Positions 35,733 to 48,017 are shown, counted from the stretch's first letter. The stretch is 64,000 nt of DNA from Blastobasis lacticolella (GCA_905147135.1 LR990056.1:940001-1004000), one strand, 5' to 3'. A program made the numbers and translations. Notes: generated by a model from the sequence alone, not told the origin.

Positions 35733-36101
35733 GCAATAGGGATGGTGACTGAATGTAATTTTTTGAAATAATTGTTATTTTAGTCCGTCAGTTATATAAA
35801 TTAAGTATTAAAATACGATATCACCCGACAAAATCTACATATTTCATACTCAACACTTATTTCCAACTACCTATAAGTTGGTACCTACTCATTTCCCAAA
35901 CTTCTGAACCGAATTTAATTAAAAAAAGCTAAAACCCATCTAAATTATACTGCATAGTAAAAAATAAGAAAGCACATCTATCTACCTACATATATACATA
36001 GTATAAAACAAATTCTCTTCCCAGAATTTCATCTCCAACTATAATGTTAAATATTTATACTTAGTTTAATTTTTGAAGTTTTCAGTCACCTTCCCTATTG
36101 C
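35733..36101. mobile_element. possible MITE with inverted ends
   Basis: GCAATAGGGATGGTGACTGA at the left matches the reverse complement of TTCAGTCACCTTCCCTATTG at the right with one mismatch in about 20. It spans 369 bp, with no ORF and no obvious target duplication. It may instead be two unrelated copies of a short repeat. Confidence 0.35.
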
Positions 36102-36249
36102 TTTGTGGATCGCCGCCGGTGATTCGTGATCGGCGATATTAGAGTGACCATGCTTTGGACTTTTTCTAGGATAACGGATACCGATCGACGGGGAAGATTG
36201 TGATATTTTATGCTGTTTATATGTGAGTCTTATATACAACACAAATCAT

Positions 36250-36333
36250 GAAAAATACAGTGGATGCGCTTTTCTCGTGTCCCAAAGAATGCACGCTCAC
36301 GTGCGCACGAGTCGATTGTAATGGTCTGGAGGT
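36250..36333 (+). CDS. speculative small coding exon ending in a splice donor
   Basis: A plus frame starting ATG at 36250 runs 28 codons to GAG, followed by a strong donor (GAG then GTAAGTA). It has four Cys in a short span and no recognised domain. An acceptor-like CTGTTTTCAG ends at 37065; joining there in phase would give a stop after 8 more codons. Very weak: a non-coding transcript or chance are equally possible. Confidence 0.12.
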
Positions 36334-36419
36334 AAGTACGAATGAATGTAGGTACGTTGTGGCGGTAATGCAATACATTTCATAAGAAAAGACATTAGAC
36401 TGAACATATCCAATATAAA

Positions 36420-36585
36420 ACTGCCGGTATCAATCAGACAATAGATTCCCGGGGGAGGCCCAAGAAGCGATGGGTCGACATCAATTCCTTACGACGCGAG
36501 GATACCCAAGACCGGGCAAAGTGGAGAATCATGAGTCGGAAGGCGGACCCTGGTAGAAGCTAGGCCTGACAGCTCGGAAGATCAT
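36420..36585 (+). repeat. RTE-like LINE 3' fragment
   Basis: GGGGGAGGCCCAAGAAGCGA then TGGGTCGACATC, the conserved ORF2 C-terminal codons, and ACCCTGGTAGAAGCTAGGCC. Followed at once by a reverse SINE fragment (36587-36694). Confidence 0.6.
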
Positions 36586-36586
36586 C

Positions 36587-36694
36587 TTGACGTTGAAATC
36601 CAAGTTTTGTTCTCGCACACGTGAGCCCCGGGGTACACCTTGACCATGTTCCAGGATTTGGCAGATAAGGTAATCACAGTATAGCGACCGGCGT
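36587..36694 (-). repeat. tRNA-derived SINE, family 1, tail fragment
   Basis: CTTGACGTTGAAATCCAAGT to the GGTAATCACAGTATAGCGAC segment. Diverged. Confidence 0.55.
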
Positions 36695-37120
36695 CTATCC
36701 ACCATGATTATGCAAACTTAACACCAATACTAGGTCCATCATTAACGGGGTATCCCAAACGGAAATACCTACCGCAGTATTTCTCAAGCCTACCATTTCT
36801 GTGACCACAAGGCGACAGATAAATTATAAGTCACAGACTAACGAAATCGAGCCACTTCGCAAAAGATATGACAAATGTCCGGTTCAGAGCGGATTTATAA
36901 GGAATTTGTCGCACTGTGGTGTAAGGTGCAACTATGTAACACGCTCGGCGGCTTTGCTTATTTGGTAAAACGTCAAATGTAACGAATTTGACGATTGAAA
37001 ATCAAAAAGCATGACGATGTCCTAATTAATTAATTAATTTTTGACATTTGAATCTGTTTTCAGGTTTCTGAATTCCACGGGAAGGGATGAAGTGTATGAG
37101 GCTAGTCTCAAGCACATATA

Positions 37121-37134
37121 CCACTAGAGGGCGC
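37121..37134 (+). promoter_or_regulatory. CTCF-like motif
   Basis: CCACTAGAGGGCGC fits the CTCF core CCASYAGRKGGCRS at every position. It lies in non-repeat DNA, about 450 bp from one of the ratchet-like splice sites. A single match in 64 kb does not prove binding. Confidence 0.35.
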
Positions 37135-37576
37135 GTCTGTCGACAGCGATGTACTGGTGACAGTGGACGTGTCGGTGTTGTGTGTGTGTTGACGTGCCAT
37201 CATGAGCTATAGAAACCGGAGATCTTGCATCACGACGCCTTATTAAGGTCCTTACGAAGAGTTAGTCCGACGTATGGTTACAGATATCAACAGTAACTAA
37301 TACCTACACGTCGGCTAGTTTTGGATTTGTATTTACTCACACGCAAACGCAGAAACAACGCGCAACTAGCCGGTGTAAATTATTTACCGTTGACATCTGC
37401 ACATTGCCACAAACTTAAATGACCCGGGGCGTCGCTGTCGTTAACAACAAAATGACATTTTAAAACACTTAGTTCCAGTTCTGGCCACCGGGTCAAATAA
37501 GCTTGTGGCACTGTAGTTAGCGTCGTTGAGCACTCATCTATTTCCGCTGTCTAGTTCCGCTTAATTTCACTGCTCA

Positions 37577-37594
37577 ACTTACCTGTAAAGAAAA
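37577..37594 (-). promoter_or_regulatory. ratchet-like splice site 1 (acceptor fused to donor)
   Basis: Minus strand: TTTTTTCTTTACAG directly followed by GTAAGT, with CAG at 37585-37583 and GTAAGT at 37582-37577. This is the zero-length-exon arrangement of recursive splice sites in long insect introns. It has the same orientation as the GAS2-like gene and lies 21.3 kb upstream of its CH/GAR exon. About 80 bp around it resemble site 2. Confidence 0.5.
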
Positions 37595-37839
37595 AAGACA
37601 ACTGTTAGTGGAGAGTCTACTCGCTCGCCTCTTTCCTCTTTCGAAACGCGTAAAGAGCGGACGTTCTGCCCTTATGGCGTGGATCTTCCGTGTATTCGCA
37701 TAAACCATCATGGTTACATACATACATAAAGCTTACGCCTCTGTCAAACAGGTGGGGTAGGCAGAGACTATGGACCGCCGTTTTGCTCTGGTTCAACTTT
37801 TATAATGCACATGGCTATATAGGTAATGCACAAAGTTCC

Positions 37840-37985
37840 TGCGTATTTATTCCCTGAACGGTATAATTTGGACACCTTCAAGGCTAGAAAGAATAGGCTA
37901 TTTCGAGATCGTCATTTACCACTACCGGGCCTGACCGCCTAACTCAAATTGAAGTTAAATGCAATTGTCGCCTCACTTACTCAAT
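37840..37985 (+). pseudogene. LINE ORF2 C-terminal remnant (DAFKARVNRLF type)
   Basis: Plus sequence TTGGACACCTTCAAGGCTAG with AGAAAGAATAGGCTATTTCG encodes the DTFKARKNRLF motif that ends ORF2 of one CR1/jockey-like family. Related ends occur at 43560-43680, 49038-49245 and 63925-64000. Confidence 0.5.
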
Positions 37986-38299
37986 TTGATCGTAAATGGG
38001 ATAACAGTCACATGCCTGCCAGTAATATTATAATTAACAATAAACTAAAATAAAATCGTTTAAGTTCGTTCGTTCGATAACGAAACGAACACATCAGGAC
38101 ACGGAAAACGGCACATCGCATGATTGCAACCCAGATTTGGTTGGAACGCTGGAATTTGTCGGTGTCTGTAATATCAACTGGCCAATCGGAAATATTTCGT
38201 GGCGCGAGGCGTTGATTGGTCTTTATACTGGTTTATTTATGTTATATTTTATGAGGGACGCCAACAATATGATCCTCATCAATAAGTCAAAAGATTTTT

Positions 38300-38480
38300 T
38301 TTTTATTTCTCAGTGACAAACGAGCATGTCCCCTGGTCCTGCACCTGATGGCACTCTGGTGTGCCTCTGGTTACTGTGAGAATTAAGATGATATGCATGT
38401 AATTGTGCTGGCTATCTTATCCTTCAAACCAGAATACAATCATGTAAGAATTGTTACTTGACGGCAGAAAAAGACGGTGG
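38300..38480 (-). repeat. LINE 3' UTR fragment (second tail type)
   Basis: Shares CAGTGACAAACGAGCA with 54590-54700, and AAGAATTGTTACTTGACGGCAG with the end of the 13000-13240 fragment. Confidence 0.4.
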
Positions 38481-39665
38481 CACTCACCTAGGTGGACTCC
38501 ACTGGCTTGACATATCCAATCACCTGATAACTACTTTGTTCCAAAACATAACTCAATCTACGACCTAGACAACAATGAATCTAGATTCCATTGAATCTAA
38601 AATCAATTGTGCAAATGATATGCGCAATTGACCCAAGCTATTAGTCAAGGAGTTGCCATAATGTCATACATCTTATGCCCTTACTCCAATGCATTTCGCT
38701 GTACGAGTGACGGAGACAGATGATCTAGATTGCAGGAGATCACTCCAAGTATTTGTATCTGTCGAAGCTGACTTGATGTACAATAATTCGATATGCTGTG
38801 AGGCATAAATAAATTAGACATGATGCAATGGGAAGGAATGTTGCGAACCCAATATTGATGCAAGCTAGTGTAAGCACCGCGCACGTTGAAGTAGGTACCT
38901 ACGCTGTAATTACCATAATCTAATCAGAATATAATTGTTAAAGTCATGATAGAAAGTAATCAAAACAAAACAATAAAACTATTAAAATTAAAATATTCGA
39001 CGTAATTAAATGGGTAAATAATTTTTTTTTCGCGAAACTATTTTCTTGGGAAGACATTGCGATTTTCAAGGTAGGATGGTAATTCCCTACATACCTACCT
39101 AGTTAGCTTTTACCTTTATTACTACGTACCAACGAAGTACCTACACATCTGAAAATTAGACTCATATTACTTTGGTGGACTAAAAAATCTACTATAGGTT
39201 TGTTGTTCGACTTTTGGAAAAATATGGTTATAATTTGAAAGGCCTTAAGGGCCTCCTTTCAGTATATACATTTTTGTATAATAAACATTCGAAATAACAT
39301 CAAAAGAGTTACTTTACCAAAAGTCAGGCCTCCTACCTAGTCGACTTTTAGTCCACCACTATACAATTCAAAGAATGCCAACACAGTACAAGTATTTCTA
39401 CTTAACGAACCCGGAACCTCATCACGGAAGCCCCATTCGCAGGTCACCCCGATTATTAATCCTTTACGGACCGTGAAGATATGGGCCACGTCCCGCACAA
39501 TAGCAATCTCCTTACCACCTTTAAGTACCTCATTAAGTTGTGACACATTAGAGCCAGTTCACATATAACTTTTGTAATCAAAAGGTCATTATTATCTGAG
39601 CATTTATCCCGGCTTATGCCGACCGAACGATCCCCAGAACTAACCAATAGACTGCTAGATCTCAA

Positions 39666-39839
39666 CGAAAGGAACTCAGGACAGTAGCTGGTACAATTAC
39701 AAGACACCTCCCCCTGATCAAACTACTGTTCCCGATCGGAGATACTGACAGCCCTCTGTGCAGGGGATGCCTAGGAGAGATCTGCAAGCGTCCGAAGAGA
39801 CTATTAGACTTTTGGAGGGATCTGAGCTGGATAAATTAG
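39666..39839 (+). pseudogene. non-LTR retroelement ORF2, C-terminal end
   Basis: Plus frame of 58 codons ending TAG at 39837-39839. It reads LRTVAGTITRHLPL and DSPLCRGCLGE, then LLDFWRDLSWIN. This matches the RNase H-distal end of jockey/R1-like ORF2: the GxLTGH-like and LCxxC motifs and the terminal Trp. The rest of ORF2 is absent upstream, so it is a 5'-truncated dead copy. Confidence 0.6.
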
Positions 39840-41499
39840 CACGCCTTAAGTTCGAACAAAGGACCAAATGTGAAATCAAGTGCGGAAAAGGGAGCCCAAT
39901 AACCTACATAACCCGGCTTATGGAAGGGTCCACTTTCAGACTTTTATTTTCGCCCGGTTTTCAGCATCCTCCCGTCATAGACCGCTCTCGCATCCGGCTC
40001 AGCGATATTAATCCATCGCATCATGGACCTCCTGCGGAGTCTCTTTCCTGATACCGGCAGGTTTATACACCTGTTTCCCACGTATCCCTGGGGCTTACGT
40101 TTGAGTTTTACTATAAAAACTTACTATAAATGTCAATTTGTATGTTTGTATATTTCTATGTGGAGCGTAATCTTTAGCAATAATACTACTGGGGAGCGAT
40201 TATCGACACCTCAAATTAGATATCTTCTCTACCCAAAAAACTGTATTAAAACGTCACTGAAATTTATCTTCGTCAATATACGACTTACGAAGATAGTTGA
40301 GAAAATATTTTCTGGCTGCAATAGACATTTCAATGTCATTATCAATGGAGATATGTGGCTAGAAAATATGTCGTATTCAAAATGTCATAGCGCGATAATA
40401 ATTAGGCCCCTCAACGGATAAAATCACGGCACTTACTGTAAAATTACCCACTTAAATCGATAGGCCTTTAGTTGCCTTAACATAAACATTATAAAATTTC
40501 TATTATAGCACAGCATATTAACACTACGTAGTTATGTTATGACCCAGCACCTGCTTGCTTCGTTATGATTGAAGTTATAAATCCTTAAACGATATGGCGC
40601 TTAAATATCAACTCTGACTTCATTAGGCGCTTGAAAAGGATAAAGTGTAGGCTGAATGGAAGGCCAGTCTCGTTAGGCAGATACTAGGCACGTATTTCAA
40701 TGCTATAGAGGTGATTTTAGTGTAACAAAATTAGTGTAATGATTATAGGGATTGGTCGGTTGATCGTTGGGTTTATTAGTTATTTATGCGACTTATTAGG
40801 TTATTATTTATAGAATTTCTATAAAGCAGTCATTTTACAGAAAATCCTTAGCAATTTTTTTACATTTTTAATGCAGTATATTTTATTATTATTATTGCTA
40901 CGTACACACTCACGCCCGTATCCCATAGTGGTAGATAGGCACATTCATACATCTTTTCATGCATTTACGCCGGTTGAGGGTATTCCTGACTTCATTATTT
41001 TTATGAAATAATTTTTATAACATTTCAATGAAGACCTAATGTTACGATAAGTTATATCCAAAGTCCGACTTTTTATCGACGATAATCCGGTAAAAATGAT
41101 CCTTGTATGAATTTCTTTACTTCTCGATAAGTTGTCTCGGGTACTGACCCATAGTAGCTCCCCCCCTTCTTCCCCCTTCGCGTTCCTAAACGACAGAAAT
41201 GACACCCCACCCACACCGTTTAGCCTACACCGCGATTTTGCGTAATCCCCCGCCGCAAGCCACCAAACTGGTCTACGCACATTTATTTATTGGAAAAACG
41301 GCAACATAAACACAATTATTGCCTCATTATAGACTGGGAGGGAGCTGTAGGTCTACCTATGTCATCGGGCACAAGAAAAATATCACTTTGTAGCGATTGT
41401 AAACGTTTGGGGGACCCACAAAACGGTGGAGTAACAAGCAAAACAAAATTTTTTTTTTGACAAATTATGACTTTTCGTATCGACAGTACTTACATACAA

Positions 41500-41715
41500 A
41501 GGCGAAAGTGGAAAGCGATTCGAATGTGGAATGAGCTCCCAGGCACGTTTTTCCTTTGGACATGAGATCGTTCAAGAGGTATATTTAAGGTTGCTTTAAA
41601 GGATGGCAATGCATTAGTAGCCCCCTGGTGTTGCTGACGTCCAAAGGCGGCGGTGACCACTTTGCATCAGGTGGCCCGCTTGCCTGTTTGTCTGCCGTAT
41701 AACATTAAAAAAAGT
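41500..41715 (+). repeat. CR1-like LINE 3' end
   Basis: ATTCGAATGTGGAATGAGCT through ATGAGATCGTTCAAGAGG to the tail CATCAGGTGGCCCGCTTGCC and CGTATAACATTAAAAA. Confidence 0.7.
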
Positions 41716-42649
41716 GGAACTTTTCTTGTACTCTACAAAGCAGGATAACATACGGCGCCCTCCCAGCCTATTAGGTTAAGTAGGCGATTACACGGGTCTT
41801 AATCACCGTATCAAGTAGCTTTGAAACAATCCCGTGACAATAGGACGGCGAGAGCGGGGTTAATAGGCGAACCTATTGTGAAATTTGTATTGTTATCAAT
41901 AGTGCGTAGTTCAAAAAAGTTACACAATTTAACCTCACTGTCCTTATCAAACGGAACTTGCTTGTTGGAGTCTTTGACCTATAAGAGAATACCTACTCTA
42001 CATAGGTTCGTACGATGTACTCTGCTTTGTAAACTTACAACAGCTTTGCACTTGACATAGTACAAAACAAAGTCGCTTCCCGCCGTCTGTCCCTATGTAT
42101 CTATGTACGCTTAGATTTCACGCATGCTTAGATCTTTATGTACTACTTTACGCTTAAACTAAGCAACGGACTTTAATGCGGTTTTCAACAATAGATAGAG
42201 TGATTCAAGAGGAAGATTTATAAGCAAGAAAAAAGGGTAAATCTTAGCTTTGTTTCATTGAAATCGGTTCAGCACTTTGGAAAAGATTTGAGTGTATGTA
42301 AACTTGTTATATGAGTAAATTATGTGCTATATTGTTGTGCTTAGGAAATAGTAATTTGTATATTTTATTTTGGATTAATTTCGGATCGGATATTGTGCGC
42401 AAACGCTTCTATACAAGTACAGGTCCACAGTGAACTGTGCAACGCGCATTCAATAGATCCTTGACCGCGCTCGGCCTATATTTGGAGACAAACAGAGGAA
42501 GTCAGCAGTAGCTGAACAATGGCCGCCACAAGGTGTCATGTCGTCTCTACTGCTTGCGGTTGCGTAACTTTACTGGTCGTTGACTAGGTTTAGAAGACGA
42601 TGCATTTTGTTTAGGCATTAATTAATAAACAACAAGTAATAAACATTGA

Positions 42650-42860
42650 TGACCTCAGTTGGTTGACATGCTTCGATGTTCGAATCCCGGCCGAGCAGAA
42701 ATGGAACTGAAGAATTTTAATTGCTGTTACGGGTGTAGTATATAATGTATGTAAAAAGTATGTATTTGAAAAAAAAAAGTATATAAGTAATTTATCAGTT
42801 ATCTATCACCCAAAACACAAGCTTTGCTTACTTTGGGGCTAGATGGCGCATGTTGACCAC
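42650..42860 (+). repeat. tRNA-derived SINE, family 2, head internally deleted
   Basis: ACCTCAGTTGGTTGACATGC, a shortened head with GTTCGAATCCCGGCC, the body, then CTAGATGGCGC joined to TGTTGACCACTGAACCACTC, the reversed head of another copy. So this is a fusion of two copies in opposite orientation. Confidence 0.65.
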
Positions 42861-42920
42861 TGAACCACTCAGGTCGTCATAATATGTAAACGCTTATGGA
42901 TTTTTGTGATGTCAAAATAA

Positions 42921-42945
42921 ATCATGTCTATGTCTATGTCTATGA
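42921..42945. repeat. (TATGTC)n microsatellite
   Basis: Three to four units of a 6-mer after CAAAATAAATCATGTC, probably the terminal repeat of a retroelement tail. Confidence 0.7.
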
Positions 42946-43394
42946 ACTAAACCGACGCTACCACAGTGTAGTAACTACAGTGCCTTAGTGCTATGTTTTG
43001 TTGTTAAAACCTCCTAAAATAAACTACACAAGTCCCTAGGCTACGGTGACCGGTCCCGTCAGGCGGCAGGCCTTACTGGCATGAAAGAAAATTACAAGCA
43101 CCAGTAGGAAAGAACGATAGCGCCTCCGGGCTTATTAGAAGCGCATAACGAACCGGTTAATCCAGAAGTTTCCCACAAACGTTACCAGGTGTAGCTAGGG
43201 CTGCCAGACGTGTGGGAAATCCGGGATTGTGTAGGAAGCGGCTGGCTTGTCCTTTAGCCAGTAACTTCGATTTAGTAACCGGAATTCGCTTTTCTGGCCG
43301 GAAATACCACTAAGATAACTAGGTAAGTCGCTAACATACTTAGGTTCGGCCGATTATTTTCGTCAGTTCATCAAGGATAGTAAAGTCGCTTGCA

Positions 43395-43562
43395 CTGGTT
43401 TGCGTAAGCCCTTGGGATACGTGGGAAATAAGTATCTAAACCTGCCGATATCAAGAAAGAAATCCCGCAGGACACCCAGGACGTTGCGATGAATTGACAT
43501 TACCGTGTCAGATACGAGTGTCAATGGCTTACGACGAGAGCATGCTGAAGACCGGTCGAAGT
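43395..43562 (+). repeat. RTE-like LINE 3' fragment
   Basis: ACGTGGGAAATAAGTATCTA, CTGCCGATATCAAGAAAGAA and TGGCTTACGACGAGAGCATG in order, as at 6640-7150 and 32245-32435. A remnant of the next LINE family (DAFKARVNRLF type) follows from 43560. Confidence 0.55.
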
Positions 43563-44309
43563 GAAGGAGAGTGCCTTCAAGGCAAGAGTGAATAGGCTGT
43601 TCCAAAACGGGCATGTATCCATATCCATCTTTGGCCGCATCGTCACTTACCAACAGGTGAGATGGCGGCCTGTCTTGTCAAATATAAAAAACAAAGATAA
43701 GTTGGAAAGCGGCCGGTTGATAAACCGGAATAAACGCTGGGATGAAGATCATAATCAACTATAGTAAAATATATTAGGATTGTTGGCAAGTTGTGTCAAG
43801 CTACGAGTATAATATTGCGATAAATATTTTTGTTCTTGTTTATATTTTGCCCGGGAAACCTGCCAACCCTAGCCATAGCAATAAACGGTTAACATCAAAC
43901 GAAAACTTTCGATATCGAACGCGATTGGTCCACTTTCCCTGTTTAATTACCTCTCCGTATGAGGTGTATAAGCGATGGATTGACACAAATAGTGGAAAAT
44001 CGGAAATTGATTTCTTGTAAGTTCTTAGACGACGCCGCAACGAGACGTGTTCTTGGGTCGTTATTACGTGTGTGGATGCAATTATGTGTTACAGCACACT
44101 TATTATATCCACACTTACTGTCTAAATGGCTGTCTTTTCAACAGAAATTAAAAAATTACGAATATCATAACGAACGCGTGGGAGCGTCAGTGTCTTTTCT
44201 TAAGTAGGGACTATGGACTTATTTTGGGTGGTAAGTTTGTGGTAGACACCTAATTCCGACCTGTTAGTTTCTTTTCCGCCATAGGTACTGTAGCGTGAGC
44301 TCTGGCAGA

Positions 44310-44553
44310 TCTTTTTTTTTTATGTTATACGGTAGGCAAACAGGCAAGCGGGCCACCTGATGGAAATTGGTCACCACTGCCTATAGACATTAGCAACACC
44401 AAGAGTATCGCTAATGCGTTGCCCACCTCTATAACACGTTGCTCTGGCAGCAAAAGGCAAATGCCACTCCACTGCCAAAGCCACGGTTCCCCAAATCCCC
44501 ACCCTACGGAGCACTGGAAACCTTACTCACCGGCAGAAACACAATACTATTTA
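44310..44553 (-). mobile_element. short non-autonomous retroelement (6723 family), 5'-truncated
   Basis: T tract at 44310-44320, then TTATACGGTAGGCAAACAGG, ending at GCAGAAACACAATACTATTT. Confidence 0.65.
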
Positions 44554-44862
44554 AACCTACCTACCTACCTACTCATTAAAGAAGATATTCTCATTATTTA
44601 AATAAATCTCAGACCGCAGTTCATGTTACAATCGAGTGATTCATTATTTATCCAAGACTACAGAAAACAACGTCTATTTTATCTAACCCCGTTGACATTT
44701 TCTTATCATATTATAATATTAACGGCCTGTCGAGTGAAGAAATAGTCTATTTATATAGTGCTAAAACAGGTTATTCGTTATATATTGCTGTTTGAAGGGT
44801 AATAGGCTAACAGAGACATTTTTGTCATCAATGCACCGCAATATGCATGATAAAGCTGTGCC

Positions 44863-45203
44863 AAGGAGCGTCAGTGGCCGAATGGTTAAGGTTTCCGACT
44901 CGTAAGCGAGAGGTACCGGGTTCAACTCCCACTGCGGCACCGTACCAATGACTCTTTTATGAGTTATGTACATTTAGTTGAATGCTAACAGATTACGGTG
45001 AGGGAAAGCATCGTGATGAAACCTACACATTTAGGCGATTGAATGGTGGAAAACTGGTCAGGTTGCCCTGGTAGCTGGGTCACGAAGGTCAAATAGCAGT
45101 CGCTCTACTGTAATTTTACGATCTGCCAAGTCCTGGATCATAGGCAAGGCGGACCCCGGGCTCTCAGCACCTCAGCAGAGAGCACAACATTAACGTCAAG
45201 ATT
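44863..45203 (+). repeat. tRNA-derived SINE, family 1, full-length
   Basis: Best plus copy: A box AGTGGCCGAATGGTTAAGG, GACTCGTAAGCGAGAGGT (variable-arm-like segment), B-box-like GGTTCAACTCCC, body, and end GCACAACATTAACGTCAAGA with TTATGATAATGA. Confidence 0.8.
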
Positions 45204-45285
45204 ATGATAATGAAAGCTGTCCCAAGTGTAGATTCAGTCTACGATGGAGCATGCCAGCTTATTAGGAAAGGGCATAGCAGTCGGA

Positions 45286-45540
45286 ATGATCTCGTGGTCG
45301 CGCTCTCGTGCGTAAGGGCCCTTGACCATGATCCACGATTTGGCAGATCAGGTAATTACTGTGAAGCGAATGCCATCTCACCTCCAAGACCCTGTTAACA
45401 GGGGAAACTGACAAGATTGGATCATTCAGTCGCCTGAATGTGCAGGTTTCATCACGATGTTTTACCTCGCCGTAAGAGCGTCGGTTATATTGTATCGTAT
45501 GTTCGTATATAACTCAGAAAAGAGTCATCGCTACAAGGCG
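45286..45540 (-). repeat. tRNA-derived SINE, family 1, reverse copy without head
   Basis: GTGGTCGCGCTCTCGTGCGT at the tail side to AGAAAAGAGTCATCGCTACA. It lies about 80 bp from the opposed copy 44863-45203, making an inverted pair. Confidence 0.7.
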
Positions 45541-45689
45541 GCCCTGTGATTATGACGGCGGTTATGACGTTCATAAGTGTTTGTGAAAACCTAAACTGAA
45601 TAAACGTATTTGAGTTTGAGAGTTTTGTGGTTCACCCAACAACGTCGTAGAGACAAAGGTGTATAGAAAGAAAAAAGAAAAAGGTTAAC

Positions 45690-46006
45690 TTTTTTTTTTT
45701 TTTTTTTATGTCATACGGTAGGCAAACAGGCAAGCGGGCCACCTGATAGAAAGTGGTCACCACTGCCTATAGACATTAGCAACACCAAGAGTATCGCTAA
45801 TGCGTTGCCCACCTCCATAACACGTTGCTCTGGCAGCAAAAAGCAAATGCCACTCCACTGCCAAAGCCACGGTTCCCCAAATCCCCACCCCATGGAGCAC
45901 TGGAAACCTTACTCACCGGCAGAAACACAATACTATTGAAAAGAGTATTATTTAGCTGCGATATTCTGTAAGGTGGAGGTACTTCCCCAGTCGGGCGGCT
46001 CCAATT
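45690..46006 (-). mobile_element. short non-autonomous retroelement (6723 family), full-length
   Basis: Long T tract (45690-45708), then the complete unit to GTCGGGCGGCTCCAATT. It defines the 5' end independently of the 6723 copy. Confidence 0.7.
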
Positions 46007-46539
46007 CGAACGAGATACCCCGCTACGCCCTACCTCTCTTAAAACTAAACTATAGTAAAATAGCGTATACGAAAGTGGGTAAAGAATAAAAACCTACAGT
46101 TAATTAATGCACGATTTCCCTTTGTCTTCAACCTACAAACTTAGTTGTAAACACACATAGAACCTGTAATAGATGGTCAGAAAGGGCAAAGTGGTTGTAG
46201 GCGTAAACAGTTAGTCCACTATCTGTCTTTAGCATTGTCACAAGTGTCACATTGGAACAGGTTAACCTGTTCCGCTGTTCCCAACCCACTGCGTATGAGA
46301 ACAATACCTGATTTGGCATAACAGCGCCGTGAGTAGCGAGTACTACATAAGTAGCGATGTTTTGAATGGACTGTTCTGTTGCCAGATGGATCGTTGTGCG
46401 AGACGGATTGCTAAAGCTTATTTCTAACGATGAAATCCAAGTAAAATGTAGGCTACATTTTAATAGTGGGTTATCTACAATAGGCCGTGGCCGTGTAGTG
46501 TCCTGCAGAGTAGAATAGCACCAACCCTTTACACTCATA

Positions 46540-46755
46540 GGTGTCGTACAAGGCGACTCATGTTTTCGAGGCAAAAGATCAGGAGTCTCCGTAGTCTGGA
46601 AAATGGGCAGCAGCATTTTTCATTGTTATTTTTAAACACTGCGATCTTCAACCCGCCTGCCAAGCGTGGAGATCATGGCAATAACCTCCCCTTTCGTGGG
46701 AGAGGCCCTAAGTCCTGCAGTGGACTGTTACGGACTGTGATGATGATCTACAAAA
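46540..46755 (+). repeat. RTE-like LINE 3' end
   Basis: Ends GGGAGAGGCCCTAAGTCCTG, CAGTGGACTGTTACGGACTG, TGATGATGATC. The same end occurs at 59780-60055 (+) and 57235-57345 (-). Confidence 0.65.
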
Positions 46756-48017
46756 TATTATTCACTAGTGGACCCGGCACGACCTCATTCGTGTACACCT
46801 ACTTTACCTACCTACGCTTCTTGTCTTGCTTATAAACCATGCTTTTGAATCTCTCTATCTATTGTTGAAAAGCGCATAAAAATCCGTTACGTAGTTTAAA
46901 AGATCTAAGCGTACATAAAGACAGACGGCGAAAAGCGACTTTGTTTTACACTATGTATAGATTTAACCTTTTAGAAAATCACCGAGAACTCTGAAAGAGG
47001 CCGTCTAGATATTTGTTACACCGGCATATGCGTTACTCAGTACGTGGTGTGAGTTTAAATTGTCATAAAACCAAAACGAGGAACATAATCAAATCGCCTG
47101 TTTCACATAGAGCAGTTCACAAGAGATTTGTCGTCGAAGAGACTTGCATGAGGTAGCGTGCTAAAATCTTGGAAGTCAATCGGTACAAGGCAGGGTTTCG
47201 TGAAAAGGGAACATCTGCATCAATATCAGGGATGGGACCTGTCAAGCCTTATAAGTTCGTCGGAATGGGAGACCACCGCCTTAGCTTTTCATGCCACCAA
47301 GCAACAATGCTTACATTTATGTTTTCCATTCACAGGTACAAGCAGCATTAGACAATGATGCATACAAGCGTAGTGCTCACGGTGACAACGCACCTGTCCA
47401 TTCTGAATTTTTAATACATGACAAGTGCATGAATCGTAGGTGTAGCAGGCGAGAGTTACCACATTTCATCAGGTGGGCCGCTCTGCTCTTAACTTACTAT
47501 ATTTTATGACAAAAACAAATAGGACAATCAGTCCCAATCGTTTAAAAACCTAACGGCTAGACTGGTGATTATTTAAAAAGACTAAGGTCATTGAAGACCC
47601 TAGACTCCCTAGAGGCTGTAACGACCTCGCTTACCCAAATGGCAACCTCACTACTAGAGGTCGACGCTGACCTTTCCATTCTATGCTAGCGCTCGCGCAC
47701 TGACAAATTCATTATTTTGACAGCTGACATGTTCCGGATCTCAAACTGACGGCAAAATGTTATCAGCATCTATAGTTATCTCTTTTATTCTATTAGCGTG
47801 AGACAAGGAGGCATAGCGTCGACAGGATTAATTATGCTATGTAATTGATTTGTTGGCAGCGTATTGAGATTTGATTGTGGTGACAAGTGCGGGATATTAT
47901 CTGATGATGTGTTGCTATTGGACAGCTTTTAGGAAGTATCGCAACTGATTTGCATCAGGATACGGGGAGAGACAGCAAGAGATACAGGTGTCTTATAATC
48001 GAATCCAATACTAATCA

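Noticed and set aside
37583..37640. Ordinary coding exon ending at the site-1 donor
   Set aside because: The sequence before the donor is a pyrimidine tract rather than coding sequence, and it does not encode the LCQ end of the CH half-domain needed upstream of 16254.
44863..44945. Possible tRNA-Ser gene
   Set aside because: A and B boxes are present, but the acceptor stem does not pair and the sequence continues into the SINE body shared by more than a dozen copies.
46128..46616. 162-codon minus-strand open frame
   Set aside because: It partly overlaps an RTE-like 3' end read on the wrong strand. No recognisable domain or splice context; judged a chance frame.
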